Positions 1 to 8,595 of a DNA stretch of 64,000 nucleotides are shown here, piece after piece. Within the stretch, counting starts at the first letter, position 1. Each line of letters starts with the position of its first letter. Position numbers and translations under genes: made by a program. Source of the DNA: Ga0077555 sp050187415 (GTDB lineage: Bacteria > Pseudomonadota > Alphaproteobacteria > Rhizobiales > Hyphomicrobiaceae); assembly GCA_050187415.1 (NCBI GenBank), contig JBFWXN010000014.1:1-64000 (forward strand). The letters run 5' to 3'. Below the pieces are notes generated by a model. That model was not told the origin of the DNA, made no database searches, and saw only the letters and a program-made list of their open reading frames with translations.

Positions 1-1215
1 CATCGTGTCGGCCAGACCAAGGGGTACAGCGAATTCGGTGCGCAGGATCTCGTCGACACCGCGCTCAATGTAGTTGACGACCGGCCTCGGCGTATAAAAC
101 ACGCCCCGCTGCATGCGCTTCTGCGGATCGTACTCCTTCAGGAACAGCTCGTAGAAGTGGATGACCGGATCTTCTTTCGGATTGCGGTCTCCAAAGTCCC
201 GGAGCACGGCCTCCATATTCGTTCGCACGAGCATGTCGACGACGTTGCGCACGCCCAGTTCGTCGAAGTCCATTTCCTTGCGTTTGTCGCGCCCGCCCAA
301 TGCAAGGAACGTCTCGAACAACTCGCGCAGGAACGGATTGGTCTTTGGCACCATGTCAGTGAGGTTGTCCGCCACCAGGGCACCAGACGGCCGCGAGATG
401 CGGGCCGCGAGCAGACCATAGGCGATGGTCTGCGCAAACATATCGGCAAAGCCGTCCTCGTCCAGATCCTGGATCAGGTTCTTACGGAACGCCTCCAGCA
501 TCTTGCGCATGGCGCCATCGTCGGTCTCGGCCTTGAGCAGCTGGTTCGCCCGCGCCCGGATATCGGTTGCCAGTGACGCGAGCCGGATGGCCAGATCCTT
601 AGAGGTCTGTATGACCTCGTTGTGGCGCGTCTCGAACACAGCACTCCACGACGCCCGCCATTCATCTTTGTCGTCCGGTTCATCCGGCCAGCGCAGCTTT
701 TCGCTCAGCACGCGCGCGACGTGATCATTGTGCAGGAACGTGTCCTTGGCGTTCCAGCCCAGGACCTTGAGTACCGGGAGGTCGCCCGAGCCGTTCTCGT
801 CGGAGAAGTGCACGATGGCCAACTCGCGCTCGCCCGACTTGCCGAAGTTGGCCGCGAAGACAAGGTCGTGAAGTTGCCACGTCTGGCGATAGACCGCAGC
901 CGAGCCGGCGCGCTTCTTCACGACCAGGGCACGCAACATGCGTCGCAGCACCGTGATCGAGATGGTCTTCTCTTCGAAGCTGACGAAGAAGATGCCCCAA
1001 GGCTGGCCATCGACAAGTGGGCGCAACTGGTGGATCTCGCGGATCTTGGCAATCTCTTCGGGCTTCAGTCCCAGCTCGCCCGGCGCGTACTCGAAGACAA
1101 CGTCCTCGAACCCGTAGTCCTCGCCAATGGGCCAATCCAGCTTGTCGCGCAGAAGGTCCACCAGCCGGGAGAAGTTCGTAATCCGCGCCAGCTCGTCGGC
1201 TGAGATCGCCCTCAT
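1..1215 (-). CDS. N6-adenine DNA methyltransferase of a restriction-type system (3' part beyond window)
   Basis: The first 405 residues are present; the gene runs off the left edge without a stop. The ATG at 1213-1215 follows AAGGGGGCGAGA, a good ribosome site. Residues 360-375 read EYDPQKRMQRGVFYTP, the segment that in gamma-type N6-adenine methyltransferases (type I and type ISP restriction families) comes just before the AdoMet-binding motif I. The helical region before it matches the spacer domain of those families. The expected role is adenine methylation of DNA to protect the host, possibly with a target-recognition domain in the missing part. It starts 17 bp after the stop of the PLD-helicase gene, so the two are one operon. 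The catalytic NPPY/F motif is outside the window and not confirmed. Confidence 0.8.
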   Translation of the reverse strand, partial: MRAISADELARITNFSRLVDLLRDKLDWPIGEDYGFEDVVFEYAPGELGLKPEEIAKIREIHQLRPLVDGQPWGIFFVSFEEKTISITVLRRMLRALVVKKRAGSAAVYRQTWQLHDLVFAANFGKSGERELAIVHFSDENGSGDLPVLKVLGWNAKDTFLHNDHVARVLSEKLRWPDEPDDKDEWRASWSAVFETRHNEVIQTSKDLAIRLASLATDIRARANQLLKAETDDGAMRKMLEAFRKNLIQDLDEDGFADMFAQTIAYGLLAARISRPSGALVADNLTDMVPKTNPFLRELFETFLALGGRDKRKEMDFDELGVRNVVDMLVRTNMEAVLRDFGDRNPKEDPVIHFYELFLKEYDPQKRMQRGVFYTPRPVVNYIERGVDEILRTEFAVPLGLADTM

Positions 1216-1232
1216 TCTCGCCCCCTTCAACG

Positions 1233-4200
1233 TCAGTTCAGTTCCATCCAGCACACCAGCGTCGGTGTAACACCGATGGGCGCCTGCAGCGGTCGAAGAT
1301 GGTCCTGGACGATGGCCTTCTCAACCTTCTTGCGCAACTCGGCGAGGTCCACCTGCTTATACGAGCAGTGCCGCGGCGTCTCCGGCGTGGAACGGATCAG
1401 GTTAGCGATGGAGCCCGGATCAGTCATGACGCGATTGCCTTTGAGATCGTAGCAACTCCATACCGTCAACCCTGCCGCCGTCGACCAGCGTGGCTGGCCG
1501 CTCTCATCGTCGATCTGGGCCGGGTCCGGGCGGGGAATGCGCCAGCAGAAGAAAACAGCGCGGCTCTCAGGCAGAGGGCTCTCCTTGCCTGAGAAGGCCT
1601 TTGTCGGCATGCGCGCCATCTGTTCGGCGAGCTCAGGGTTCTCTCGCAGCAGTGTCTGATATTCGAGACGCAGCTGCTCCATGTCACTGAGGGTGCCGTC
1701 ACACTGCTCGTTGAGTTCCTTCACAGGATCGAACTCGTCATCCGGTGTCAGCAGCTTCCGGCCTTCGATGCCGAGCGTGCGCGAGATCACCAACGTCTTG
1801 TTGTTGACGCGCTGGAACAAGCGCAACAGCCCGTCCAACTCGTCAGGCGGAAGGAAATTCCAGAACGCAATCGTGTCTCTTGTGGCGGCCAGATGCGGGT
1901 GGTCACCGAGTAACTTCTTCTCGATCTCAGGATTGCGACGGCGATCAACACGGCCAATGCGCTGCATGAGCCGCACCGGATTCCAGTGCAGGTCGTAGTT
2001 GATCAGCCGTGTTGCGTCCTGAAGGTTCAGACCTTCAGCGAGCACGTCCGTGCTGATGAGGACCTGGATCTCCGCTTCGCCCTTGTCGACCAGCTTCTGG
2101 CTCGTCGACGCGTTATAATAAGGGGAGAACCTTCGGATTGCGTTGCTCCGCTGTGAGGCTGAGCTGTCACCGTCAATCCGTTGGATGCCAGTGATGCCGG
2201 CGTTCTTCAGTTGCTCTTCGAGGTAGCGGGCTGTATCGGCAAACTCCGTAAACAGCAGCACCTTCTCGCCCTTGAGATCTTTATCCGACTTCAAGAGTTT
2301 GATCAGTGCCTTCAACTTGTCGTCACGATCCGGCTTTACGCGCCCGGCAAGCTTCAGGAACTCCGCAAGCTGCTCCATGTCGTCGAGCGTGTCGTCGAAA
2401 ATGCGCTCGATGTCGTAGTTCTGTGAATCCAGCTTTTCGACTTTGTTGAGGATGTCCTCGTTCAGGATCGGCTCATCCTCGTCGTCATCATCGGGTTCAA
2501 GCCCGAGTTTCGGCGCGGCTTCATGGACGTACTTGACCAGCGCCTCGTGCTTCTTCGTCCAACGTTCAAGACGGTGATGCTGGTGAGTGCTGGCGGCATG
2601 CACCGTCACCCAGGCGAGCAGCTTCTGGAGTAGGCGCCAGCACGAGCCTTCGAATGCTTTAGCAGAACTCTCGAAGCGTTTCAGGAAGAGCGTCCGGATC
2701 AGGATGACGACCTGCTTTTGTCGCCCGATATCCCATTGTTGAAGTTCTTCGCTGTCTGGATCACCTGTCCAGTAAGCCAAAGGGTTGTAAATTCCTAGGA
2801 CGAACAGAGGCTGTGTCTTATCAAAGGCCCGCTCAACCTCGTCGAGTAGCTTATCGTAGGTAACCTTGAGGTTATACGGAGCAACTCTTGGCGAGCTACG
2901 CTCCGGAAAGAGCGCTTGGTTGCCTCCCAGCGGCTTCTGGCTCTCTTTGACGTACGCGCGGCTGCGCTGAACAACGAGCTCGTTGAACAGGAGATCATCG
3001 CGCAGGACGTCCTCCGCCTCCAAGATTTCAGAGCCTTCTCCAAGTCCACCATCACTTGCTTGCGGCAACCGCCCCATGATCGCCCGCTCGACGTCGATGA
3101 AGTGACGCCTGATGCTGTGGATCCCGAGTCGCGGTGCGAAGTGTCGCTCGTCCGCATTCGTAAACAGCTCGATCAGATGACGGAAATCGTGAACCGAGTT
3201 GTTGATGGGCGTCGCTGTGAGCAAGAACACATTCTTCGACCGGCCCGCCTCATGCAGCAGTCGCTGGAGCTTGCGATAGCGTGATTCCTCTTTGACGCCT
3301 GTCCCCTTGAGTCCGGGATTTCTGAAGTGATGAGCTTCGTCGATGATCACCACGTCCGCATCGCGGATGGTCAATTCGAGGTCCCTGGCAAACTTGCCCT
3401 TCCTCTGCAGATCGGTGTGATTGTAGAGAACAAAATTGACGAACCCACTGTTGAGATCAGGAAGAAATGTCGGGATAACTCGTTCCCATACGTCTTCGCG
3501 GGCGGATTTAGGCGCGAGCAAGACGACACGCTTCCCTTGTTGCACGACCAGCCGTTCAATCAGCATCAATCCGACGAACGTCTTGCCGAGACCAACGCCG
3601 TCGCACAGAAAAGCTCCGCCATACTGCGATGAGATCGCAATCAAGTTCTTGTAGGCATCCTGCTGGTACTTATCGAGAACGCGGAACATTTGTGACTGAT
3701 CTGACTCCCATACGTCTGGCGTGAGCGCCTCGCCTTGAAACAGAGCATCAAGCGCGCGCGTCCAAATCTCATATGGCTTTCGCAACTCGACGTGCCGCTC
3801 GATCGTCCGAAGCATGTCAGCCGTCACGTCTTCCGCATCGTCCCAGTGCCGTTCGTACCATTCCTGGAGGAGGCCGACTTCCGGGCCGCGGATCTGAACG
3901 TTCAGCTCCACGTTCTGCGACACTCCAGGAAACGTGAAGTTGGAAGATCCTACCAAGCCGAACGAACCCACGACTGCCGTCCGCGCGTGGGTCAGATAGG
4001 CTTTTGCGTGGAACTTGTCCCGACGGTAAACTCTGCAGACGATCTGGCCGCTTTGGAGAGCCGCAACGATCGCTGGAACGCCTTGCAGAAAGTCGTTCTT
4101 GGACTTCTCCGCCTCCAAGCTCGCTTCTAGACGTTCGGTGATCCTGGCCAGCCCCAGAGCGAATGCTCTCTTCGACCTGAGGGAAACCTCATCGCCCATC

Positions 4201-4403
4201 AAGATGCGTATGCGATCGACGCCCTGCCACTTGTCTTTCAGCGCCAGCAGGGCACCGACTTCGAAATAGGCCGTCGCGACGTCGATGGCTTCTGAGATCT
4301 CGCACCAGTCATGCAGGTATTGTAGGACCTTCCAATTCTCGTCGCTGTTATCGACAATGAAGAGTTCGCTACCTGCCTTTTGTGCGTCTTTGAGTTCCAA
4401 CAT
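1233..4403 (-). CDS. PLD-nuclease/superfamily 2 helicase fusion, restriction or defence effector
   Basis: A 1056-aa protein. Residues about 20-200 form a phospholipase-D-like nuclease domain with one HKD-type motif (H132, K134, then GSSN at 152-155). A SNF2-like DEAD/DEAH helicase follows: Walker A DGVGLGKT around 268-275, DEAH at 355-358, motif III TATP, and motif VI QRIGRVDRRR in the C-terminal RecA lobe. Such proteins translocate on DNA and are found in restriction and anti-phage operons. A charged stretch (EPDDDDEDEP) lies in the middle. The ATG follows CAGGGGGCT. It sits between a mini HsdM-like gene and an adenine methyltransferase gene, so restriction of unmodified DNA is the likely role. 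One HKD motif implies that the nuclease works as a dimer. Cleavage activity is inferred. Confidence 0.85.
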   Translation of the reverse strand: MLELKDAQKAGSELFIVDNSDENWKVLQYLHDWCEISEAIDVATAYFEVGALLALKDKWQGVDRIRILMGDEVSLRSKRAFALGLARITERLEASLEAEKSKNDFLQGVPAIVAALQSGQIVCRVYRRDKFHAKAYLTHARTAVVGSFGLVGSSNFTFPGVSQNVELNVQIRGPEVGLLQEWYERHWDDAEDVTADMLRTIERHVELRKPYEIWTRALDALFQGEALTPDVWESDQSQMFRVLDKYQQDAYKNLIAISSQYGGAFLCDGVGLGKTFVGLMLIERLVVQQGKRVVLLAPKSAREDVWERVIPTFLPDLNSGFVNFVLYNHTDLQRKGKFARDLELTIRDADVVIIDEAHHFRNPGLKGTGVKEESRYRKLQRLLHEAGRSKNVFLLTATPINNSVHDFRHLIELFTNADERHFAPRLGIHSIRRHFIDVERAIMGRLPQASDGGLGEGSEILEAEDVLRDDLLFNELVVQRSRAYVKESQKPLGGNQALFPERSSPRVAPYNLKVTYDKLLDEVERAFDKTQPLFVLGIYNPLAYWTGDPDSEELQQWDIGRQKQVVILIRTLFLKRFESSAKAFEGSCWRLLQKLLAWVTVHAASTHQHHRLERWTKKHEALVKYVHEAAPKLGLEPDDDDEDEPILNEDILNKVEKLDSQNYDIERIFDDTLDDMEQLAEFLKLAGRVKPDRDDKLKALIKLLKSDKDLKGEKVLLFTEFADTARYLEEQLKNAGITGIQRIDGDSSASQRSNAIRRFSPYYNASTSQKLVDKGEAEIQVLISTDVLAEGLNLQDATRLINYDLHWNPVRLMQRIGRVDRRRNPEIEKKLLGDHPHLAATRDTIAFWNFLPPDELDGLLRLFQRVNNKTLVISRTLGIEGRKLLTPDDEFDPVKELNEQCDGTLSDMEQLRLEYQTLLRENPELAEQMARMPTKAFSGKESPLPESRAVFFCWRIPRPDPAQIDDESGQPRWSTAAGLTVWSCYDLKGNRVMTDPGSIANLIRSTPETPRHCSYKQVDLAELRKKVEKAIVQDHLRPLQAPIGVTPTLVCWMELN

Positions 4404-4425
4404 AGCCCCCTGTGATGGAATCGGC

Positions 4426-4614
4426 TCAAATCAGAGCCTTGGACTTGGGCGCCAGCTCGGCATGGACGGCCTCGAACTTGGCAGCCATCTGCCGGAGTGC
4501 GATCAGTGCCAGCACCGGTTCGGCGTACTGGTCCGGCCGCAGCGCTGTGTTTGTCCAAAGCTGCTCGGCAGCCTTGAGCAGCGTCCGAGAAACGTCGTTC
4601 AGATCAACCACCAC
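4426..4614 (-). CDS. stand-alone HsdM N-terminal-domain-like mini-protein
   Basis: A 62-aa protein. The stretch LRPDQYAEPVLALIALRQM and what follows resembles the helical N-terminal domain of type I methyltransferase HsdM (pattern LRG-x-YK-x-VLGLIFLKY). That domain normally contacts DNA and closes over the bound target. Nothing of the AdoMet-binding domain follows; a TGA ends the frame and the PLD-helicase gene starts 22 bp later. The GTG start is chosen because AGGGGG lies 9 bp upstream and no ATG exists in the frame. It is the first gene of the three-gene operon. It could be a functional separate subunit that works with the methyltransferase at the left edge, or the remnant of a longer hsdM. 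The similarity was judged by eye. Confidence 0.6.
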   Translation of the reverse strand: MVVDLNDVSRTLLKAAEQLWTNTALRPDQYAEPVLALIALRQMAAKFEAVHAELAPKSKALI

Positions 4615-4674
4615 TCCGCAATCCCCCTGCTCAAATCAGTGCAGGTTGGAGATTGCCATAGGTCGTGCAAGGAA

Positions 4675-4692
4675 GGCCAGCGTGGGCTGGCC
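4675..4692. terminator. GC-rich hairpin between the 227-aa gene and the restriction-like operon
   Basis: Perfect 7-bp stem GGCCAGC / GCTGGCC with loop GTGG. It lies about 135 bp downstream of the stop of the leftward gene at 4826 and upstream of the GTG at 4614. No T-run follows on either strand, so a terminator role is only possible. Confidence 0.25.
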
Positions 4693-4825
4693 GATGGGCG
4701 TTGTGGCTGTGGGCAGGCCAGATGCCGGGAGTGAAGGGTGCGGCGGTGCTCGAAGTAAGCTCCTTATCGCTCGCACCTGAACAAACAGCTTTTCCAGGAA
4801 CGGCTCGTCACTGCCGGTCCGACTG

Positions 4826-5509
4826 TTACACGGGAGAAGGAATAGCGTGTCGCCTTTTCTTGACGACCACAAAATCGCGGCGCGGGGGAGCAATGAATGG
4901 GACCACTCTGCACTTTGTCATTGTTTTAATATAGCGGGGATGCTTTTCTATTCGCGCGATAACACTGCCTCTTTCTTCGCTCGAAAGATGAATCTCCAAT
5001 TCGCGAGGAATAGGGGGCCGAACTTTGGATTCGAAGTCATGGAGAGCACATGCACTAGCGAAGTCGCGAATGGCGCCTGAAACAATATGCTCGATCGGCC
5101 TGCCTTTGTGCTTCTTCGGGGCACTGAGGGTTCTGTTCATTGCTGCGTGACCGGGCTTTTCGTGCTCAGGAGCATTCAGCCGCTTCGGCGAGAGCGGCAC
5201 CGAATAAATCCCGAACGACCATTTCTTCGCGTCCTCTATGTAAGCTCTGAGCTGATGGCGGCTGCTACCGTATTGCTCAGGAAACCGGCGCGCGAGCCAT
5301 GCTTTGAAGGCTAACCTAGCCTGTGCTGGATTCACGATGCTGCGTGGCAACTCCAGCAGTTCGGCAGCTCCATAGAGGCCGGCAAATCGACAGTCTAACT
5401 CTTGAGGCCGCCGAAGTGGGCAGATTCTAAATTCCATCCCCAGGTGAGAAACCCGAGCTACAGCCCGTGAGAAGTTGTAGTAGGGGGCTGCGGAATCTCG
5501 TTCAGCCAT
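4826..5509 (-). CDS. hypothetical protein, element-borne
   Basis: A 227-aa protein that I do not recognise. The ATG at 5509 is preferred over a codon 30 bp upstream because GGGAGGCGACG lies directly before it. The protein is basic, with many Lys and Arg (for instance SAPKKHKGRP near the middle and VVVKKRRH near the end), which would suit nucleic-acid binding, and it has no membrane segment or signal peptide. The DNA is visibly less GC-rich than its neighbours, especially 4880-5080, in line with recent transfer. It reads in the same direction as the restriction-like operon but ends about 210 bp before it, so it is probably a separate unit. No catalytic motif was found. Confidence 0.55.
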   Translation of the reverse strand: MAERDSAAPYYNFSRAVARVSHLGMEFRICPLRRPQELDCRFAGLYGAAELLELPRSIVNPAQARLAFKAWLARRFPEQYGSSRHQLRAYIEDAKKWSFGIYSVPLSPKRLNAPEHEKPGHAAMNRTLSAPKKHKGRPIEHIVSGAIRDFASACALHDFESKVRPPIPRELEIHLSSEERGSVIARIEKHPRYIKTMTKCRVVPFIAPPRRDFVVVKKRRHAIPSPV

Positions 5510-5651
5510 CGTCGCCTCCCAAGTCTTCACATCCAGCATAGGTAACCTTGGTTAGGGGACTACTAATTCATAGGCCGCAGCACTCCCTGCCAAGTGAAAG
5601 CAACAATACCGTTCGGGGCCGAGACCGCTCTGGTCGGAAAGGTAGGCTCTG

Positions 5652-6263
5652 TTATTCGGCATCCCAGCCTCCGTGGTGGAGAAGTGTCGACAGGCCCCTC
5701 GCCCAGGCCCGCTGAAGCCGCTCGTCTTGGTCCTCAAGGCGCTGGTAGGTCTGCCAGCGCATGCCCTTCGGCTTCTCCGGGAATGGGTCATCGATGCCAC
5801 CCCGGCCGCCGAGCTTATCCCGGATCTTGAGGGCCCGGCTGGCGGCCCGGGCGAACGGTGGCTCGTACTGGCTCTCGTACTGGAGTCCGCTGCATTTTCG
5901 GCACCGAAACCGGATGCCGCCGTAGATGATCCGACAGCGCCGACCGCAGGACAGACAGCGGAACCAATCGCGGCATCCGCCGAAGTTGGTCGGCGTCTTG
6001 ATCAAGGGCACGACCTCCTCGATCTGTTGCCAATCCTCGCCGTGTTGCCGGGCCCGGTAGCTGAGCTTGAGGCCGTCCTGAACCAGCGTGAGCTGGATCG
6101 AGCCAGTCTTCTCCTCGCGGACCGACCACGTCAACGTCGACCACCGGCCCTGCGTCAGCATGTGCTTGCGGCGCAGCCAGTCGAGGTCGATCGAGTGCGC
6201 TCTATGGCAGAGGTCGGCTGTGAGCCCGAGGCCCGCCGGTCGGCCCGATCCACGCCCTCCCAA
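5652..6263 (-). CDS. conserved hypothetical protein with zinc-ribbon motifs
   Basis: A 203-aa protein of a widespread proteobacterial family that starts MGG-x-GSGR and has no assigned function. The centre carries CLSCGRRC followed by CRKC, a probable zinc ribbon, flanked by YGG and by LQYESQ. The C-terminal part is basic (RAASRALKIRDKLG). The start codon is TTG: the family N-terminus begins exactly there and a strong GGGAGGG (6270-6276) lies at the proper distance. Genes of this family are common on mobile islands and next to phage-like genes, consistent with the location. Nucleic-acid binding is a guess from the ribbon only. Confidence 0.75.
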   Translation of the reverse strand: MGGRGSGRPAGLGLTADLCHRAHSIDLDWLRRKHMLTQGRWSTLTWSVREEKTGSIQLTLVQDGLKLSYRARQHGEDWQQIEEVVPLIKTPTNFGGCRDWFRCLSCGRRCRIIYGGIRFRCRKCSGLQYESQYEPPFARAASRALKIRDKLGGRGGIDDPFPEKPKGMRWQTYQRLEDQDERLQRAWARGLSTLLHHGGWDAE

Positions 6264-6300
6264 TTTTTTCCCTCCCGGATTTTCCCGAAATCAATTGGGA
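6258..6300. repeat. inverted repeat TCCCAATT / AATTGGGA over a start region
   Basis: An 8-bp perfect inverted repeat (6258-6265 and 6293-6300) with 27 bp between. The left arm covers the TTG start codon of the leftward zinc-ribbon gene and the spacer holds its ribosome site. In the mRNA the arms could pair and present the ribosome site in a loop; as DNA it could be an operator. Confidence 0.3.
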
Positions 6301-6374
6301 AGTTGACACTGAACACCTGGCAGAAGAGCCAGCGGCGCCATTGGCGACGGTCATTTTGCGAAACGAACCCAATT

Positions 6375-7220
6375 TCAGGCTAACTCGACCACGGAGAGTG
6401 TCTGCTCGTCGGCAGGCGTCGGCGGGATGGGCTCGATGGTCTTGAGGCGCCACTCCTGAGCTTCGCGCAAGGCCCTCAAGGCCTTAAAGAGCTGGTTGTC
6501 GAGCGTGGTCTGGTAGCGCGACAGGACCTCCAGGGTGCCTGCCGGGAGCACGCTGGCCCTGGCTCGCACCTGCTCGGTAATCGCGAGCAGCTTTGGGCGC
6601 GTCTCGGCCTCCCGCAGCTCCTTTCGGCACCATATCGTGAGTTCGGCGATGTAGCCCGTGAGGCCGCCGGTATGACCCGCGAGGAACTTCTCGGCAGTGT
6701 CTCCATCGGCATCCGTCAGGAGCTGGTCGTAGACCGTGGGCGCTGATGCTTCCAGCGACCGAAGGTCGATCTCCTCCAAGGCCTCGATCTCGGCCATGGC
6801 CGTCTTGCACCACGCCTCGCGGTCAGCGCTGAAGGGCTGCAGGTCGGCCAGCTTGATCTCGGAGCTGTAGCCGCGCCCCAGCTCGGTTGACACGCTCTTA
6901 GCCGTTGGCACGGCTTCTCGGGCAAGCGTGATCGCCGCCGTCTCGGCCCTGACGAGGCGCCGCTGGCGCCAGATCGTAGTGGCGATACGCTCGACGAGCG
7001 CGGCCTCGGCGATGCCCACCGGCCTGAGGGAGTGGCACAGGTCGTCGGTCAACTCCTCGAACTCGCTCCGGTCCTCGTCTTCCAGGAGTAACCTGCCGCT
7101 GAGTAGGCCGTGTCGTGTCGCGTTTCGGCTCGCCATGGCTTTGCCCTCGGCCGTGGTCGGGCCAGCGCTGCGCTGGGCGTTCGCACGGTTCGCGGCAAGG
7201 CGCTGTTCGGTGGTGCTCAT
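6375..7220 (-). CDS. conserved hypothetical protein, ANRANA-type family
   Basis: A 281-aa protein. The N-terminus (LAANRANAQRSAGPTTAEGK, then SRNATRHGLLSG) is the hallmark of a broad bacterial family of unknown function in which a basic N-terminal tail precedes a long helical body. The rest is rich in Ala, Glu and Leu and is probably mostly alpha-helical. No enzyme motif is visible. Family members are frequent in rhizobia and Planctomycetes, often in several copies and near mobile DNA. It is upstream of, and in the same direction as, the zinc-ribbon gene, with 111 bp between. The ATG is the first in frame, with AGGATC about 10 bp upstream. Confidence 0.7.
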   Translation of the reverse strand: MSTTEQRLAANRANAQRSAGPTTAEGKAMASRNATRHGLLSGRLLLEDEDRSEFEELTDDLCHSLRPVGIAEAALVERIATTIWRQRRLVRAETAAITLAREAVPTAKSVSTELGRGYSSEIKLADLQPFSADREAWCKTAMAEIEALEEIDLRSLEASAPTVYDQLLTDADGDTAEKFLAGHTGGLTGYIAELTIWCRKELREAETRPKLLAITEQVRARASVLPAGTLEVLSRYQTTLDNQLFKALRALREAQEWRLKTIEPIPPTPADEQTLSVVELA

Positions 7221-7401
7221 CGGCCAGATCCTAGCGCCAAATCAGATGCCAGGAACCTAAGGGAAATGGCTTGGCCGGTCACTTGGGCGGGGGTGAGCAG
7301 GAGGGCGTGGAGCCGGCCGCGACCGGCCCGTTGACCGGAGCGCCATTTTTCCACAGCGTCGAAGTGTTGCGGGGTCCGGGAATCGTTGTAGTAGCCTGCT
7401 C

Positions 7402-8595
7402 ATGAGCAAGCACTTCAATCTCATGGAGTTCCTCCGCAAGGCGCCGAACGAACTGCTGCAGCTCTACTGCGAGCGTGAGGGCATTCTGGGTGGCTTCGCA
7501 TGGGAGCAACGAAAGCAAACCGATGCGGAGAAAATCGCCACCGCGCTTGCGGCAGAGGGCAAGGGGGTAACCGATCGCGTCAAAATCCACTTCCGGATGC
7601 TTTGGGACATTTCGGGTCGTGGCTTCACGCACGGCGCCTTGAACGAGGCGAAGTTCTGGGGCGACGATGAAGCGGCTACCACAATCAAGCAATTGAAGAG
7701 TCACTTGGCGAAAGCGTTCTGGACTACGCTGGAGCGCCCCAATTTTGTGAAGAACGCCAAAATACTAAGTGCGGTGGATGCGCTGCCTGACGGCGCCTGG
7801 GTGAAGCGCGGCGGTTTGCCAGCCCGACCAGGGCCCGTAGATGAAGCAGTTGTTGCCTCGCTCGAAGCAAGCTTGGTCGAGTTCTTCACTCGCACGGAAT
7901 ACCGCGGGGACTACTGCAAGATTGACGCAATTCGTAGGGGCGGCGAAGAGATCTTTCACGCCTATGCAGCGGATCATCCCGATTCCGACATGTTCTGGCG
8001 TGGTAGCCAGCTCGAAGCCCAAGTTTTCAATCCCTCGATTAGATTGATCTTCAAGCATGACGATGTAAGGCGAACGCTCGACATCCACGTATCTGACGAC
8101 CGCCGCAAAATTCCGGTGCTGCAACAGCTATTCGCTAGGGCCGTGCTCGCCGAGGAAATACCCGAGGTCGATCCCAGCGACAGCCCGATTTACAGAATTG
8201 ACCACGTTCTTGAGAATGGATTCGAGTTCGAGTATTCACCGGACCTCGGCATCGCCGATGTCCGTGTGGTCAAGGCTCGCTTTGTGCTGGAGGGCGAGCC
8301 TTGGCGGAGATTCCTAGTTGAAGCTGACAACGCGAAGGTTAGGAATGCTCTGACCGCGTTGGTGGACCAGTTGACACAGGAGCTGCGGAAGGTCCGCCCG
8401 CGGCTGCGCCTAGACCAAATTCATCTCAAGGTGGCGTTCGTGAAGCAGCCCGACGAGCGCCGAGGGAAGATTCGGGATTGCATCATCACCGATCCCAATG
8501 TTCTGCGCCTCAAAAAGGATGACCTCGGCGAGAAGATCGAGGCGATGTTGATGCAGTCCGGCATTGAGTGCAGTGACGAGGACGAGGCGTCATGA
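7402..8595 (+). CDS. unknown protein, first gene of an overlapping pair
   Basis: A 397-aa soluble protein with no recognised domain. The N-terminus (FLRKAPNELLQLYCEREGI) looks helical; the middle and C-terminal parts have alternating hydrophobic strands and many charged residues (for instance DDVRRTLDIHVSDDRRK), compatible with an alpha/beta fold. No signal peptide or membrane segment is present. The last four bases overlap the start of the next gene (ATGA), so the two are translationally coupled. The pair is divergent from the leftward genes that start at 7220 and lies within the integrative element. A cargo function such as defence is possible but rests only on position. Confidence 0.65.
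   Translation: MSKHFNLMEFLRKAPNELLQLYCEREGILGGFAWEQRKQTDAEKIATALAAEGKGVTDRVKIHFRMLWDISGRGFTHGALNEAKFWGDDEAATTIKQLKSHLAKAFWTTLERPNFVKNAKILSAVDALPDGAWVKRGGLPARPGPVDEAVVASLEASLVEFFTRTEYRGDYCKIDAIRRGGEEIFHAYAADHPDSDMFWRGSQLEAQVFNPSIRLIFKHDDVRRTLDIHVSDDRRKIPVLQQLFARAVLAEEIPEVDPSDSPIYRIDHVLENGFEFEYSPDLGIADVRVVKARFVLEGEPWRRFLVEADNAKVRNALTALVDQLTQELRKVRPRLRLDQIHLKVAFVKQPDERRGKIRDCIITDPNVLRLKKDDLGEKIEAMLMQSGIECSDEDEAS

Noticed and set aside
1..4614. DISARM or BREX assignment for the left operon
   Set aside because: No DrmA/DrmB-like, PglX/PglZ or BrxC genes are seen; a PLD domain and a methyltransferase alone do not define those systems.
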